From the NCBI GenBank assembly GCA_038659295.1, contig JASNGC010000001.1:496001-560000 (forward strand): a stretch of 64,000 bases of DNA. The letters run 5' to 3'. The translations under genes were made by a program, and so were the position numbers. The stretch is from Enterocytospora artemiae (lineage: Eukaryota; Microsporidia). Below, one piece after another: positions 8,991 through 16,703 of this stretch (position 1 is its first letter; the number at the start of each line of letters is the position of its first letter). A model generated the notes under the pieces. That model was given only the letters and a program-made list of their open reading frames with translations. It did no database searches and was not told the origin of the DNA.

Positions 8991-9512
8991 ATGCGCAAAG
9001 TCATCTACGAATTCGGTCAATGTGATCCAAAGCGTTGTTCCGGCCACAGAATGGTCAAGTACAACAAAGTCCAGTCACTCAATCTGAAGAGTCGGTTCAA
9101 TGGAATCGTTCTAGCTCCAAATGCAACCCAATCTATTTCTCCTGCAGACAGAGAGCTTATAGAAAGGCGGGGGATTGGACTGATAGATTGTTCCTGGAAC
9201 CAGATAGATTCGTTCGATTTCAGGAAAGTAAATATTAGTTCCAAAAATGGTCGGCTGTTGCCATTTTTGGTGGCTGCAAATACAATCAACTATGGGAAAC
9301 CATACAAACTGAACTGTGTTGAGGCTCTTAGTGCTGCGCTGTATATAGTAGGGGAGAAAGAAGAAGCCAAGGATGTATTTGAGGGATTCTCCTATGGTGA
9401 TGAGTTCCTAAAGCTAAACGGGGATTTGCTGGAGATGTACTCGCAATGCACCAATTCTTTGGAGGTCGTAAAACAGCAGAATGAGTATTTAGAAAGGAAT
9501 AGACGAAAATAG
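8991..9512 (+). CDS. TSR3: TSR3, 18S rRNA aminocarboxypropyltransferase
   Basis: A 173-residue member of the Tsr3 family, which transfers the 3-amino-3-carboxypropyl group of S-adenosylmethionine to the hypermodified pseudouridine of 18S rRNA in late small-subunit maturation. Clear family signatures: FGQCDPKRCSG near the N-terminus, GIVLAPNATQSISPADREL, the DCSWNQID strand, and LLPFLVAANTINYG followed by KLNCVEALSAALYIVG. The frame is open to 8901, but the ATG at 8991 follows CACCCCATCC and begins right at the conserved fold. It is shorter than yeast Tsr3 (313), which has a long acidic tail. Confidence 0.95.
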   Translation: MRKVIYEFGQCDPKRCSGHRMVKYNKVQSLNLKSRFNGIVLAPNATQSISPADRELIERRGIGLIDCSWNQIDSFDFRKVNISSKNGRLLPFLVAANTINYGKPYKLNCVEALSAALYIVGEKEEAKDVFEGFSYGDEFLKLNGDLLEMYSQCTNSLEVVKQQNEYLERNRRK

Positions 9513-9678
9513 CACATATTGTTAAACTTTATAAAAAATTACAGGCCCGATATGAATAAAGACAACATTATACTTGCTGCACTCTGTTCTCTTGTTTGTG
9601 ACGACCTTGATCGCATCTGATCCTTAAAAAATTTGCACTAAAACGCGGTAGTCAATTTATTTGTAATGCCACATCTGT

Positions 9679-10029
9679 TCACAGCTCCTGTTTCTCAATA
9701 AACAGCATCTGTGCCACACGCATGAACTGCTCCACCACAAATGGCTCCTTTCCTGTATTGAATATATTAATTTTTATTTCCTCTCTGTCGGCCACATACG
9801 AGGCCTTGACACAGATTCCGTTCTTAATACTTAGGCCAGATCTGGAAAAAATAATGGCAAGCAGACTGGGGTCCAAGAACACAAACAGCCCAGTGCTGAT
9901 TTGAGCCCCACAGCCAGGCTCGACAACCACAGAATCAATACTACACAGATCGTACCCAGCAGCACCTTCCGAGTGTCTTTGTGGTATGACGGCGAAAGGA
10001 GATATCTTGGTAAATCTGACCGAATTCAT
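9679..10029 (-). CDS. DUT: dUTPase-like protein with a degenerate active site
   Basis: A 116-residue trimeric-dUTPase fold protein. Motif I (AAGYDLCS, 23-30) and motif II (SRSGLSIKNG, 62-71) are good, and motif IV (MRVAQM, 103-108) is present. Motif III, normally GxIDxxYxG with the catalytic Asp and the Tyr that reads uracil, is replaced by a sequence around 76-84 (ASYVADREE) that lacks both in register. Motif V, the Gly-rich C-terminal arm, is absent and the protein is about 25-30 residues short. Either it has lost activity and acts as a binding or structural protein, or it works in an unusual way. The ATG follows a CCCCC run. Confidence 0.85.
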   Translation of the reverse strand: MNSVRFTKISPFAVIPQRHSEGAAGYDLCSIDSVVVEPGCGAQISTGLFVFLDPSLLAIIFSRSGLSIKNGICVKASYVADREEIKINIFNTGKEPFVVEQFMRVAQMLFIEKQEL

Positions 10030-10168
10030 CGGGGGATCCGAAAACCAAAAAATTTACAGAAGACAACAAGATATATGAGGGAAGCCGCACAGAATCTGCC
10101 ATCATGGATCTGGAGAGAGCGTATATACGGTGTGTAAGCCATCAAGTATTTATGAAATGACTGCCCTC

Positions 10169-10960
10169 ATGTCGGACAGCAGAATGGACAACTCCGGTAA
10201 TAAGTACGACGAATTTGAAAGAGAGTTTGTGCATGAATTTTACAGCAAAAAGTCTGGAGTGTTTTCAGACTCAAGGGTGAAGCCGTGGCCATTCATTATA
10301 GAGTTTTTTCGGAAGTATTATTCTGTAGGAGATTTTATTCTGGATGCTGGATGTGGAAATGGTCGGCAGTTTGAAGTAAATGAGTACATTGGAAACGGTA
10401 GTGTTCCATTGAACATCGTTGGTTTGGACTATAGCTTTGAGCTGTTGAAGGAGTCACTCCGGAAGGCTTCTCCATCAAGAAGCATTTCTCTGGTCCGCGG
10501 AACAGTTCGTAGCCTACCATTTAGAAGTGGTTCATTCGACATTGTTCTGAGCATTGCAGTTATCCACCACCTGTCGACACATCCAAGGAGAGTTGAGGCA
10601 ATGATAGAGATGAAAAGGGTGATGAAGATCGGTGGAATAGGACTTGTATATGCATGGCACAAGTGTGCGTCCGTAAAGAAGAAATTTAAATCCCTTGAGA
10701 GGCAGGAAATCGATTCTCTAGGAAATGAGCGGAATCCAAAAACAAGCCCGAAGGTGGCCTCTGCAAGAACTGAGGCTGTGGACGAAGTGGAGAGCAGTGG
10801 AGACTACCTGGTTTCGTGGAAAGGTGAGGATGACCTGCTTAGATATTATTACTTGTTTGATGAGGATGGCCTAAGATCCCTGTGTGAGGAAGCTGGGTTT
10901 GTGGTTGAATGTGTTTCAAGAGAAGAGCAAAGTGTCTATGCCATAGTAAGAAATGAATGA
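10169..10960 (+). CDS. TRM9: TRM9-like tRNA wobble-uridine methyltransferase
   Basis: A 263-residue class I SAM methyltransferase. Opening VHEFYSKKSGVFSDSRVKPWP matches the Trm9/ALKBH8 start 'VHxxYxxIAxxFSxTRxxPWP'. SAM-binding motif DAGCGNG is at 59-65, 'SIAVIHHLS' at about 128-136, and 'DYLVSWKG' followed by 'YYYLFDEDGL' near the end are Trm9 features. Trm9 with Trm112 completes mcm5U at the wobble position of tRNA; DPH3/Kti11, encoded at 53.2 kb, acts earlier in the same pathway through Elongator. Of three close in-frame ATGs I prefer 10169, which follows GCCCTC. A Lys/Ser-rich insert lies near residues 175-215. Confidence 0.92.
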   Translation: MSDSRMDNSGNKYDEFEREFVHEFYSKKSGVFSDSRVKPWPFIIEFFRKYYSVGDFILDAGCGNGRQFEVNEYIGNGSVPLNIVGLDYSFELLKESLRKASPSRSISLVRGTVRSLPFRSGSFDIVLSIAVIHHLSTHPRRVEAMIEMKRVMKIGGIGLVYAWHKCASVKKKFKSLERQEIDSLGNERNPKTSPKVASARTEAVDEVESSGDYLVSWKGEDDLLRYYYLFDEDGLRSLCEEAGFVVECVSREEQSVYAIVRNE

Positions 10961-11205
10961 TATGGGCAGACAATCCATTAAATTGTTTACAAAAGAATAT
11001 TGCATATACGCTCTAAAGCATTGTTTATTATTCTCAATTTTGGCATTCATGGAAGAGTGGTTTATTATCATGAAACATAATTAACTTTAATAGAGCAATG
11101 AGTTTGTTGCTCTCACAAATGAAGACAATCGCACAACCGGGCATCTGTTGGATATAACAGTCCTCTACGACATCCTACGAGGAAATCTATGTCCTGATAA
11201 TAAAT

Positions 11206-12459
11206 TTATTGATAGTCCGCCTTCCTGTCCTTGGTCTCACTGAAGAACACAGAAAACAAGCACACCAATGCCACCAAGCAGCCAATGTACCATAAGAAGG
11301 CAACATTTCCCTTGGATGTTTCCTCAATCGGTACCAGCGACGATAATATCCCGCCGATCCAGTTTGCAGATGTTCCAATAAGAGCCCCCTCTTGGATCAC
11401 TTCAATCGGAAATATGTCACCAATGAGCACAAATGGAATGTTTCCTAGCCCCATGTTAAATCCAAAGATAAAAAAGTACGAAGTGACGGCATTGTTGATT
11501 TCGTAGTAGTACGAGATATTTGCCAAAATACAGGTGAATGCTGAAAAGAGAATTAGCTTTTTTCGCCCTATTACCTGTGTGTATCCACCCAGGAGTGTCA
11601 CCACCATGCCCCAGAAGTAGAGCATATTGAAGTTGTAGATCTTATCCTGCACACCAAATATGTTTGTAAAATGGAAAATCAGATAATTGACTCCACTAAT
11701 ATGCTGGGCGAAGTGGGCAGCCACCATGAGAACTATACTCAGCTTTCCGTTTTCAAGTATAGATCTCCAGGATTCTGGGTTGAAAAACCTACTTCCCACA
11801 GTCTGCCTATGTCTCTGAGCATATCTTCGGAAGTATAGGAAGAGAATGCTCTCGACCATAGAAACACAGAATATCACCATGTTGAATAGGAAGATGTCCC
11901 TCTCAAAATATTGAAGGGTGTTTCCAAACATAAGACCACCCACAATTCCAACGCCTCCAATACATCCAAGTAGAGATGGAACGAACTTGTCTGGCGATAC
12001 CATGGAGATATAACAGGGCACAGTATTCATAATAGCACCTATAGAAACTCCAGCAACCCCATACGTAAGAAGGATTATCTTATCATGGCTCAGGTACTTT
12101 GAGCCTTCTCCTTGAAAGATTAGGCTGATACCGCTTGAAATTGAGAAGAGTACCGAGCAGAGGAGCAGCTGTGTCGATGGATTTAACTTCAAAAATGAGC
12201 AGAGAACATTTCCCACAGCGGCATAGCCAAATATGTGAATGCATATGGACTTTATCAACTCCGGACCATATATGCCAGAGGTAGAGAGATACACCCCATA
12301 GAGAAATACCATAACTAGTGAGTTGACACCGGCCATCAGGGACTTCTTCCTGCTTGGCTTGATCTTTGCATCGTTTACATGAAATTTCCTCGAGAGGCCA
12401 GCCAAGTGGTCTCCAGTATCCATCCCATTACCAACCGAAGAATGCTCAACAACCACCAT
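11206..12459 (-). CDS. MFS sugar transporter (GLUT/HXT-like)
   Basis: A 417-residue polytopic protein with about 12 membrane segments, the major facilitator fold. Sugar-porter features: 'AQHISGVNYLIFH' in helix 7, corresponding to the QQxSGxN hexose-binding motif, and an end 'FSETKDRK' resembling PETKG(R/K). The first positions of the sugar motif (QQ to QH) and several loop signatures are changed. Such carriers probably import host hexose into meronts. The ATG follows TTTTTGCCCCC (12460-12470), and AATAAA overlaps the stop. Confidence 0.9.
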   Translation of the reverse strand: MVVVEHSSVGNGMDTGDHLAGLSRKFHVNDAKIKPSRKKSLMAGVNSLVMVFLYGVYLSTSGIYGPELIKSICIHIFGYAAVGNVLCSFLKLNPSTQLLLCSVLFSISSGISLIFQGEGSKYLSHDKIILLTYGVAGVSIGAIMNTVPCYISMVSPDKFVPSLLGCIGGVGIVGGLMFGNTLQYFERDIFLFNMVIFCVSMVESILFLYFRRYAQRHRQTVGSRFFNPESWRSILENGKLSIVLMVAAHFAQHISGVNYLIFHFTNIFGVQDKIYNFNMLYFWGMVVTLLGGYTQVIGRKKLILFSAFTCILANISYYYEINNAVTSYFFIFGFNMGLGNIPFVLIGDIFPIEVIQEGALIGTSANWIGGILSSLVPIEETSKGNVAFLWYIGCLVALVCLFSVFFSETKDRKADYQ

Positions 12460-12708
12460 GGGGGCAAAAATAATTTATAAAGATCTGGAGAGAAATTGGG
12501 TGAATTGGCAAGACCAGAGAAATTGATTGATTTTGTGCGAGGATTCATACAATAATAAACTTTTGTTTACTATGCATTTTACACTATGTTTCTGGAAATA
12601 CTTAATCTACTTTGGGTTCTGGTAACAGCAGGACAAACTAAATAAAAATATTTAATGGCAAGCTTCTAACCTGTGGAAGTTGGGCATGAGTGTCGAAATT
12701 ATTCCCCG

Positions 12709-13674
12709 TCAGTTGCAATACTTTAAAATATAGTTTTTTATGCAAGTCTCCAGATGGTCAATTCCCACATACTCTCCATTGGATGGTTTTGCCAAGTGGT
12801 TGTTTTCACACAAGCATGATTTGTCCATACCGACAAAATATACCCTCTTCTTGCAATTATCAACACCGATTTTCTTGGAGTACAAAAATATCCCCGAGAC
12901 ATCCAGAACCACGGCTTCTTGTGCAGACGAGCTCTTAATAATGTTCCTGGGGTTGCAATAGCTCCTCAACATCTCCAAACCCTTTCCGCCACTACTGTAA
13001 ATTTCACAATCAAGGCCATACTTACCAATTTTATTCAATACACCGAGCAGAAAGGCCAACCTCTTCCAATTAAGAGCATATGAGCTGCAGGCATTGTGCT
13101 TGGCCCGATTATCATTAGGAGCCACATTTTCTTCATTATCTGGTGATTCTTTTATACATGATGACCTGTAAATAAAACTGTCGATTTCTATGCAGAATAT
13201 CAGCGGATACTTTGTAGACACACTGCTCAAATAGTCTTTGAGCAATACAAGGCTATGGCTCATACTTAACATACTCTCGATGTCTGTTGGTTCTACCATC
13301 TCCTGCTTACCTCGGTCCCTCCTCTTTTTGATCTGGTACTTTATATAGTCATGCTCCACTTTATTCAAATTCTCCCCAAACAACTTCATCCTCTCAAATC
13401 TTCTCATCTTGGCAGTGTAAGACACTTTATTGATTCTCCCCATCTTGTAAAGCCAGTGGAGGGAATATAGGTTGTATAGATTTATGGAGTCGTTTGGGAC
13501 AATGTCTGCGATGTCTAGAGTATGTATCAGACCGATAGCTTGGAAATTGTGCTTGGTGGCGAGGGCATGGATGAGCATATTCGAGTGGCTGACCAGGAAA
13601 GCTCTCAGTTCTGACGAACTTCTTGCACTTTCTCCAGAGATTATTTGAACAAACTCATCAGATAGATAATTCAT
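12709..13674 (-). CDS. Hypothetical protein
   Basis: A 321-residue protein that I do not recognise. The N-terminal half is helical and basic (residues 85-125 include KRRDRGKQ). In the second half 'YPLIFCIEIDSFIYRSS' and 'CEIYSSGGKGLEMLRSYCNP' faintly resemble the HAD-type FCP1/TIM50 fold, where the first would carry DxDxT, but the aspartate pair is not conserved, so I do not assign it. The ATG follows TTCAACCCC, supporting a real gene. Confidence 0.65.
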   Translation of the reverse strand: MNYLSDEFVQIISGESARSSSELRAFLVSHSNMLIHALATKHNFQAIGLIHTLDIADIVPNDSINLYNLYSLHWLYKMGRINKVSYTAKMRRFERMKLFGENLNKVEHDYIKYQIKKRRDRGKQEMVEPTDIESMLSMSHSLVLLKDYLSSVSTKYPLIFCIEIDSFIYRSSCIKESPDNEENVAPNDNRAKHNACSSYALNWKRLAFLLGVLNKIGKYGLDCEIYSSGGKGLEMLRSYCNPRNIIKSSSAQEAVVLDVSGIFLYSKKIGVDNCKKRVYFVGMDKSCLCENNHLAKPSNGEYVGIDHLETCIKNYILKYCN

Positions 13675-13849
13675 GGGGTTGAAGGGGTAGAGAAAAGTTG
13701 GTTAATGAATGGTTAGAATGATGGTTTTCAGCCCACCACACTGTTTCGGAGGCTATTGCAATGGGCTTGAGAGTAACTTTTCAAGTGATCGATGGTGAGT
13801 TAAATAAATTTATTTACAAATATACAAAATATTTTTGTATTTTGTTGCC

Positions 13850-14905
13850 ATGGAACATAATAAAGGCACTGGAAATGGTAGTGTAAAAGTGCCCAATACT
13901 GCCGGGCCGCATGACAGGCAGTTAGATTGTCAAAGGGAAATTTTGAATCCAAGGAGTGTGGTGTGTTTGTCCCAGATTGGCGAAGGAGCATTTGGGGTGG
14001 TCTGGAAAATCGAAATGGACGGACGTAAATATGCAATGAAGATGGCAAAGAGGAATATCAAAGAGAAAGCAGATGGCAACAGAGGAGCAAGCACAGACAT
14101 ATCTTCCAGCAACATTGTGAGTAACAGTGCCTATTTGATCAACGAGATCAATGTCCTCTCAAGCCTAAGCCATCCCCAGGTTCCTAAGATTATCCATCAT
14201 GAGAGTAACTTTTTTGTAATGCCTCTGTATAGCACAGCCCTACTGAGTATCCTTGAGCTGATGCCAGAGTACTTTACCAGGACCACAGTCAAGAACATAG
14301 GGATAAATCTGCTGAATATCCTGAAGTATTTGCATGGGAGGAATCTTATTTACAGGGATATGAAGCCAGACAATATTATGCTGGATGACAAGAACCAGAT
14401 TATACTGATCGACTATGGAATGTGCTACGAATCTACCAGAGAATACACAAGCACTCACAGCGAGTATAACCCTGGCCATGCTGATGACCACACCTCATTT
14501 GCTAGCAAGATATTAGGCACGCCCAGGTACTGCTCGATAAACACCCACTGCGGACTGAAGCAGACAAAAAGAGATGATCTGGAGTCCTTGGGATATGTAC
14601 TGGTCTACTTGCTGGAAAAGCAGCTGCCATGGATCCAGGGCAACGAGGGTGTCAACTATCTTAGAAACATCAACAACCTGGAGAAGATTAGGAAAATCAA
14701 GCAAGATATCAAGCTATCGAATCTAACTGGTTGTGTGAATTTACAAAAGTTTATTGAATATACAAGACAGCTGAAAATGTACGAGGAGCCGGACTACGAA
14801 TACTTGGGCTCTCTTCTGGACAACCTCGAAAGTAACAAAGCCAAGGTGATCTGGAGGAGGCAAGTCATGAATGCTTTAAGATACATCTGCATATTTGGAT
14901 GCTGA
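13850..14905 (+). CDS. Casein kinase 1 family protein kinase
   Basis: A 351-residue Ser/Thr kinase. Gly loop GEGAFG at 44-49, ATP lysine K64, catalytic loop YRDMKPDN at 168-175 (D170), the metal-binding loop IDYG at 187-190 in place of DFG. The activation segment is diagnostic of CK1: GTPRYCSINTHCG followed by QTKRDDLESLGYVLVYLL. A Ser/Asn-rich insert (about 75-95) sits between the ATP lysine and helix C. The protein ends in CIFGC; CK1 kinases of the Yck type are membrane-anchored through C-terminal cysteines, so palmitoylation is possible. A TTG-opened extension exists to 13835, but the ATG at 13850 is the natural start. Confidence 0.93.
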   Translation: MEHNKGTGNGSVKVPNTAGPHDRQLDCQREILNPRSVVCLSQIGEGAFGVVWKIEMDGRKYAMKMAKRNIKEKADGNRGASTDISSSNIVSNSAYLINEINVLSSLSHPQVPKIIHHESNFFVMPLYSTALLSILELMPEYFTRTTVKNIGINLLNILKYLHGRNLIYRDMKPDNIMLDDKNQIILIDYGMCYESTREYTSTHSEYNPGHADDHTSFASKILGTPRYCSINTHCGLKQTKRDDLESLGYVLVYLLEKQLPWIQGNEGVNYLRNINNLEKIRKIKQDIKLSNLTGCVNLQKFIEYTRQLKMYEEPDYEYLGSLLDNLESNKAKVIWRRQVMNALRYICIFGC

Positions 14906-15020
14906 GGAGGATCAAAGTGCATAGGGATGTCTAGCCGATAAATAAAGTTAAAATATGCTGTATGTAACTCTTAACAATAGTTATATTTCCGCCCTGACTG
15001 TGAATGATGGTATTAAGCTG

Positions 15021-15032
15021 TGTTACGTCATC
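15021..15032. promoter_or_regulatory. TGTTACGTCATC element, copy 1
   Basis: TGTTACGTCATC with the core TTACGTCAT, a typical bZIP (CRE/ATF) binding sequence. It lies 228 bases upstream of the ATG at 15260. A second identical copy lies 56 bases further on. Function is inferred from sequence type only. Confidence 0.45.
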
Positions 15033-15076
15033 GGTGCTGAGATTTTCTGGCGTCAGAAAATACTTGTGGCCATTTA

Positions 15077-15088
15077 TGTTACGTCATC
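15077..15088. promoter_or_regulatory. TGTTACGTCATC element, copy 2
   Basis: Second identical copy of the 12-base element, same orientation, 172 bases upstream of the ATG at 15260. The offset from copy 1 is 56 bases, between five and six helical turns. Confidence 0.45.
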
Positions 15089-15259
15089 CATGATGAAGTG
15101 AAGGCACAGAAGTAATGTTCTCAGGTACTGGTATGGCGGGAATATTGTGAGGTGTTGTTGGTATGGCTAATTTGTTGTGTTTGTTTAATATTCCCTGAAT
15201 GGGAAAAAATATCATAATCCATATATTTGCGATATTTAATCCCAGGCCCGTGCGAGCCC

Positions 15260-16270
15260 ATGTTATTCTTAGTTCAATTAGTTAACTGCTTCAGATTCTA
15301 TCCCGAGGGTGCCTTGGACTCCAAGCCATTTGGTGCTCTGGACCATCATAAGAAGGATAGAAGATGCCGTGATGATGATCTCAACAAGTGCATCTTGGAA
15401 GGCAAGTGCGGTTTCTCAGAATCCTGTGACTTTTCGGAGTCGTCCTGTGACTTTTTGGAGTTCTCTTCCTTCTCGTCATCCAGCTCTGATTCCTCATCTT
15501 CGGAGTGTGAAGAGAAGGAGGAGTGCGAGAAGCCCGTATGCATCAATCCCTATGATCCCATTTTCCTGAGAATGGTCTCGCAGTTCAAGATAACTGCAGC
15601 CGAGTTGAACAAGATAAGGGTCGAGACCATCAACGACTTGAAGTCTCTCTTTATCAAGCTGGTTGACCTGATCAAGGTTGATGATACCAAGCCATTATAT
15701 GACACTCTGAGGGCTGATCTTGTTGCAGCTGGTATGAGCGACAAGCAGGCAGGGGACATCACCTCCAGGCTGTTTTCCATTGAAGAGAATATCTTGACGT
15801 CCAGCCTCAGGTCCTTCGATAGGACCACACGCGATCAGCTGAACAAGTTCTTCAGGAAGTTGGAGTGCGAGTCTAATGTGGTTTCTGCAGAGCTGTTGTT
15901 TAACAACATCAGCTATTCGGTCGGAGGTATCTTCGACAGCAGCATCTTCCCCCTGCTGTTCATCGGCAACAATATATCCCAGGCGCAGAAGAGCTTCTTG
16001 GACAGTCTTACGCTTGAGCCCGCAGTGCTGTCTATAATCGAGACAGCATTGAGCAACATTGTTTCCGGCATAATAACTGGGGGACTGAACACTGCCATTG
16101 CTGCAGTCAAGCAGGCCATCTCGAGTGACGTTTCTGCCGCCGAGACCGCATTCATTGCTGCCCAGAGTGCCGTGATCAACTCATTGGCCATGCTCCTGAA
16201 CTCCCAGATTGCCGAGATCCGTGCAATTTTGGGACTACCAATTCCACCAGTAACACCCCCAACCCCATGA
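15260..16270 (+). CDS. Secreted acidic protein A (paralogue of the next gene)
   Basis: A 336-residue protein with a short N-terminal signal peptide (MLFLVQLVNC...), starting at an ATG immediately preceded by GAGCCC. Residues 36-94 hold eight cysteines and a Ser/Asp/Glu-rich stretch (FSSFSSSSSDSSSSE). From about 115 to the end it is helical and cysteine-free, with a segment 'VDDTKPLYDTL' at 140-150. The tail is proline-rich (LPIPPVTPPTP). Residues about 120-200 align by eye with the following gene (DTKPLY/DTKPFY, then FSIEEN/YAIEKD). Codon use is strongly biased (AAG, GAG, ATC), as in highly expressed genes. It could be a spore wall, polar tube or secreted host-facing protein; no known family recognised. 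TGA overlaps AATAAA. Confidence 0.85.
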   Translation: MLFLVQLVNCFRFYPEGALDSKPFGALDHHKKDRRCRDDDLNKCILEGKCGFSESCDFSESSCDFLEFSSFSSSSSDSSSSECEEKEECEKPVCINPYDPIFLRMVSQFKITAAELNKIRVETINDLKSLFIKLVDLIKVDDTKPLYDTLRADLVAAGMSDKQAGDITSRLFSIEENILTSSLRSFDRTTRDQLNKFFRKLECESNVVSAELLFNNISYSVGGIFDSSIFPLLFIGNNISQAQKSFLDSLTLEPAVLSIIETALSNIVSGIITGGLNTAIAAVKQAISSDVSAAETAFIAAQSAVINSLAMLLNSQIAEIRAILGLPIPPVTPPTP

Positions 16271-16703
16271 ATAAACTAGTATAATTGATAATTAGCAATA
16301 AAATGATCTGTGGACGTCTTTCGTGTTTTTGAGTTTGTTTTGTTTGGTTTTCGTCCGGTCATTGGGACTTTAATGATGTATTCCCTTGCTGGTAGTGAGC
16401 TGACACCAATGAAAGCGTATTACATATGTTCTATTTTTGCCACTTGCATCGGAAATGCTCCCATGCCCTGAAATACACCTTGCTGTTAGAGTTTTGACTT
16501 AAACAACTTGTACATAACCATCTATAACCCACTGGATATCGGTATATTTCACAATCACTTCTCTTCAAATATTCTGGCATATGGAATAGTCGTTCGTACA
16601 ATAGAGACCCTGTTGCATATGTTTACCTACAATTTCCATTTATGGCAAAAAAATAAAAGACTCACCCAACCAAACTATTTAGAATAACAACAATTCCAAA
16701 GTA
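16271..16703. other. Intergenic region between the secreted paralogues, 433 bases
   Basis: An AT-rich spacer. I see no gene, tRNA or copy of the 12-base element found upstream of the first paralogue. Confidence 0.4.

Larger units (their letters stand above)
14906..15259. other. Intergenic region with duplicated CRE-like element, 354 bases
   Basis: A longer than usual spacer in front of the secreted-protein gene at 15260. It contains two identical copies of a 12-base element (see the two regulatory entries). I see no RNA gene or coding frame. Confidence 0.6.

Noticed and set aside
12709..13674. Tim50/FCP1-type HAD phosphatase
   Set aside because: Two segments look vaguely HAD-like, but the DxDxT aspartates and the later DD are missing and there is no targeting or membrane segment.
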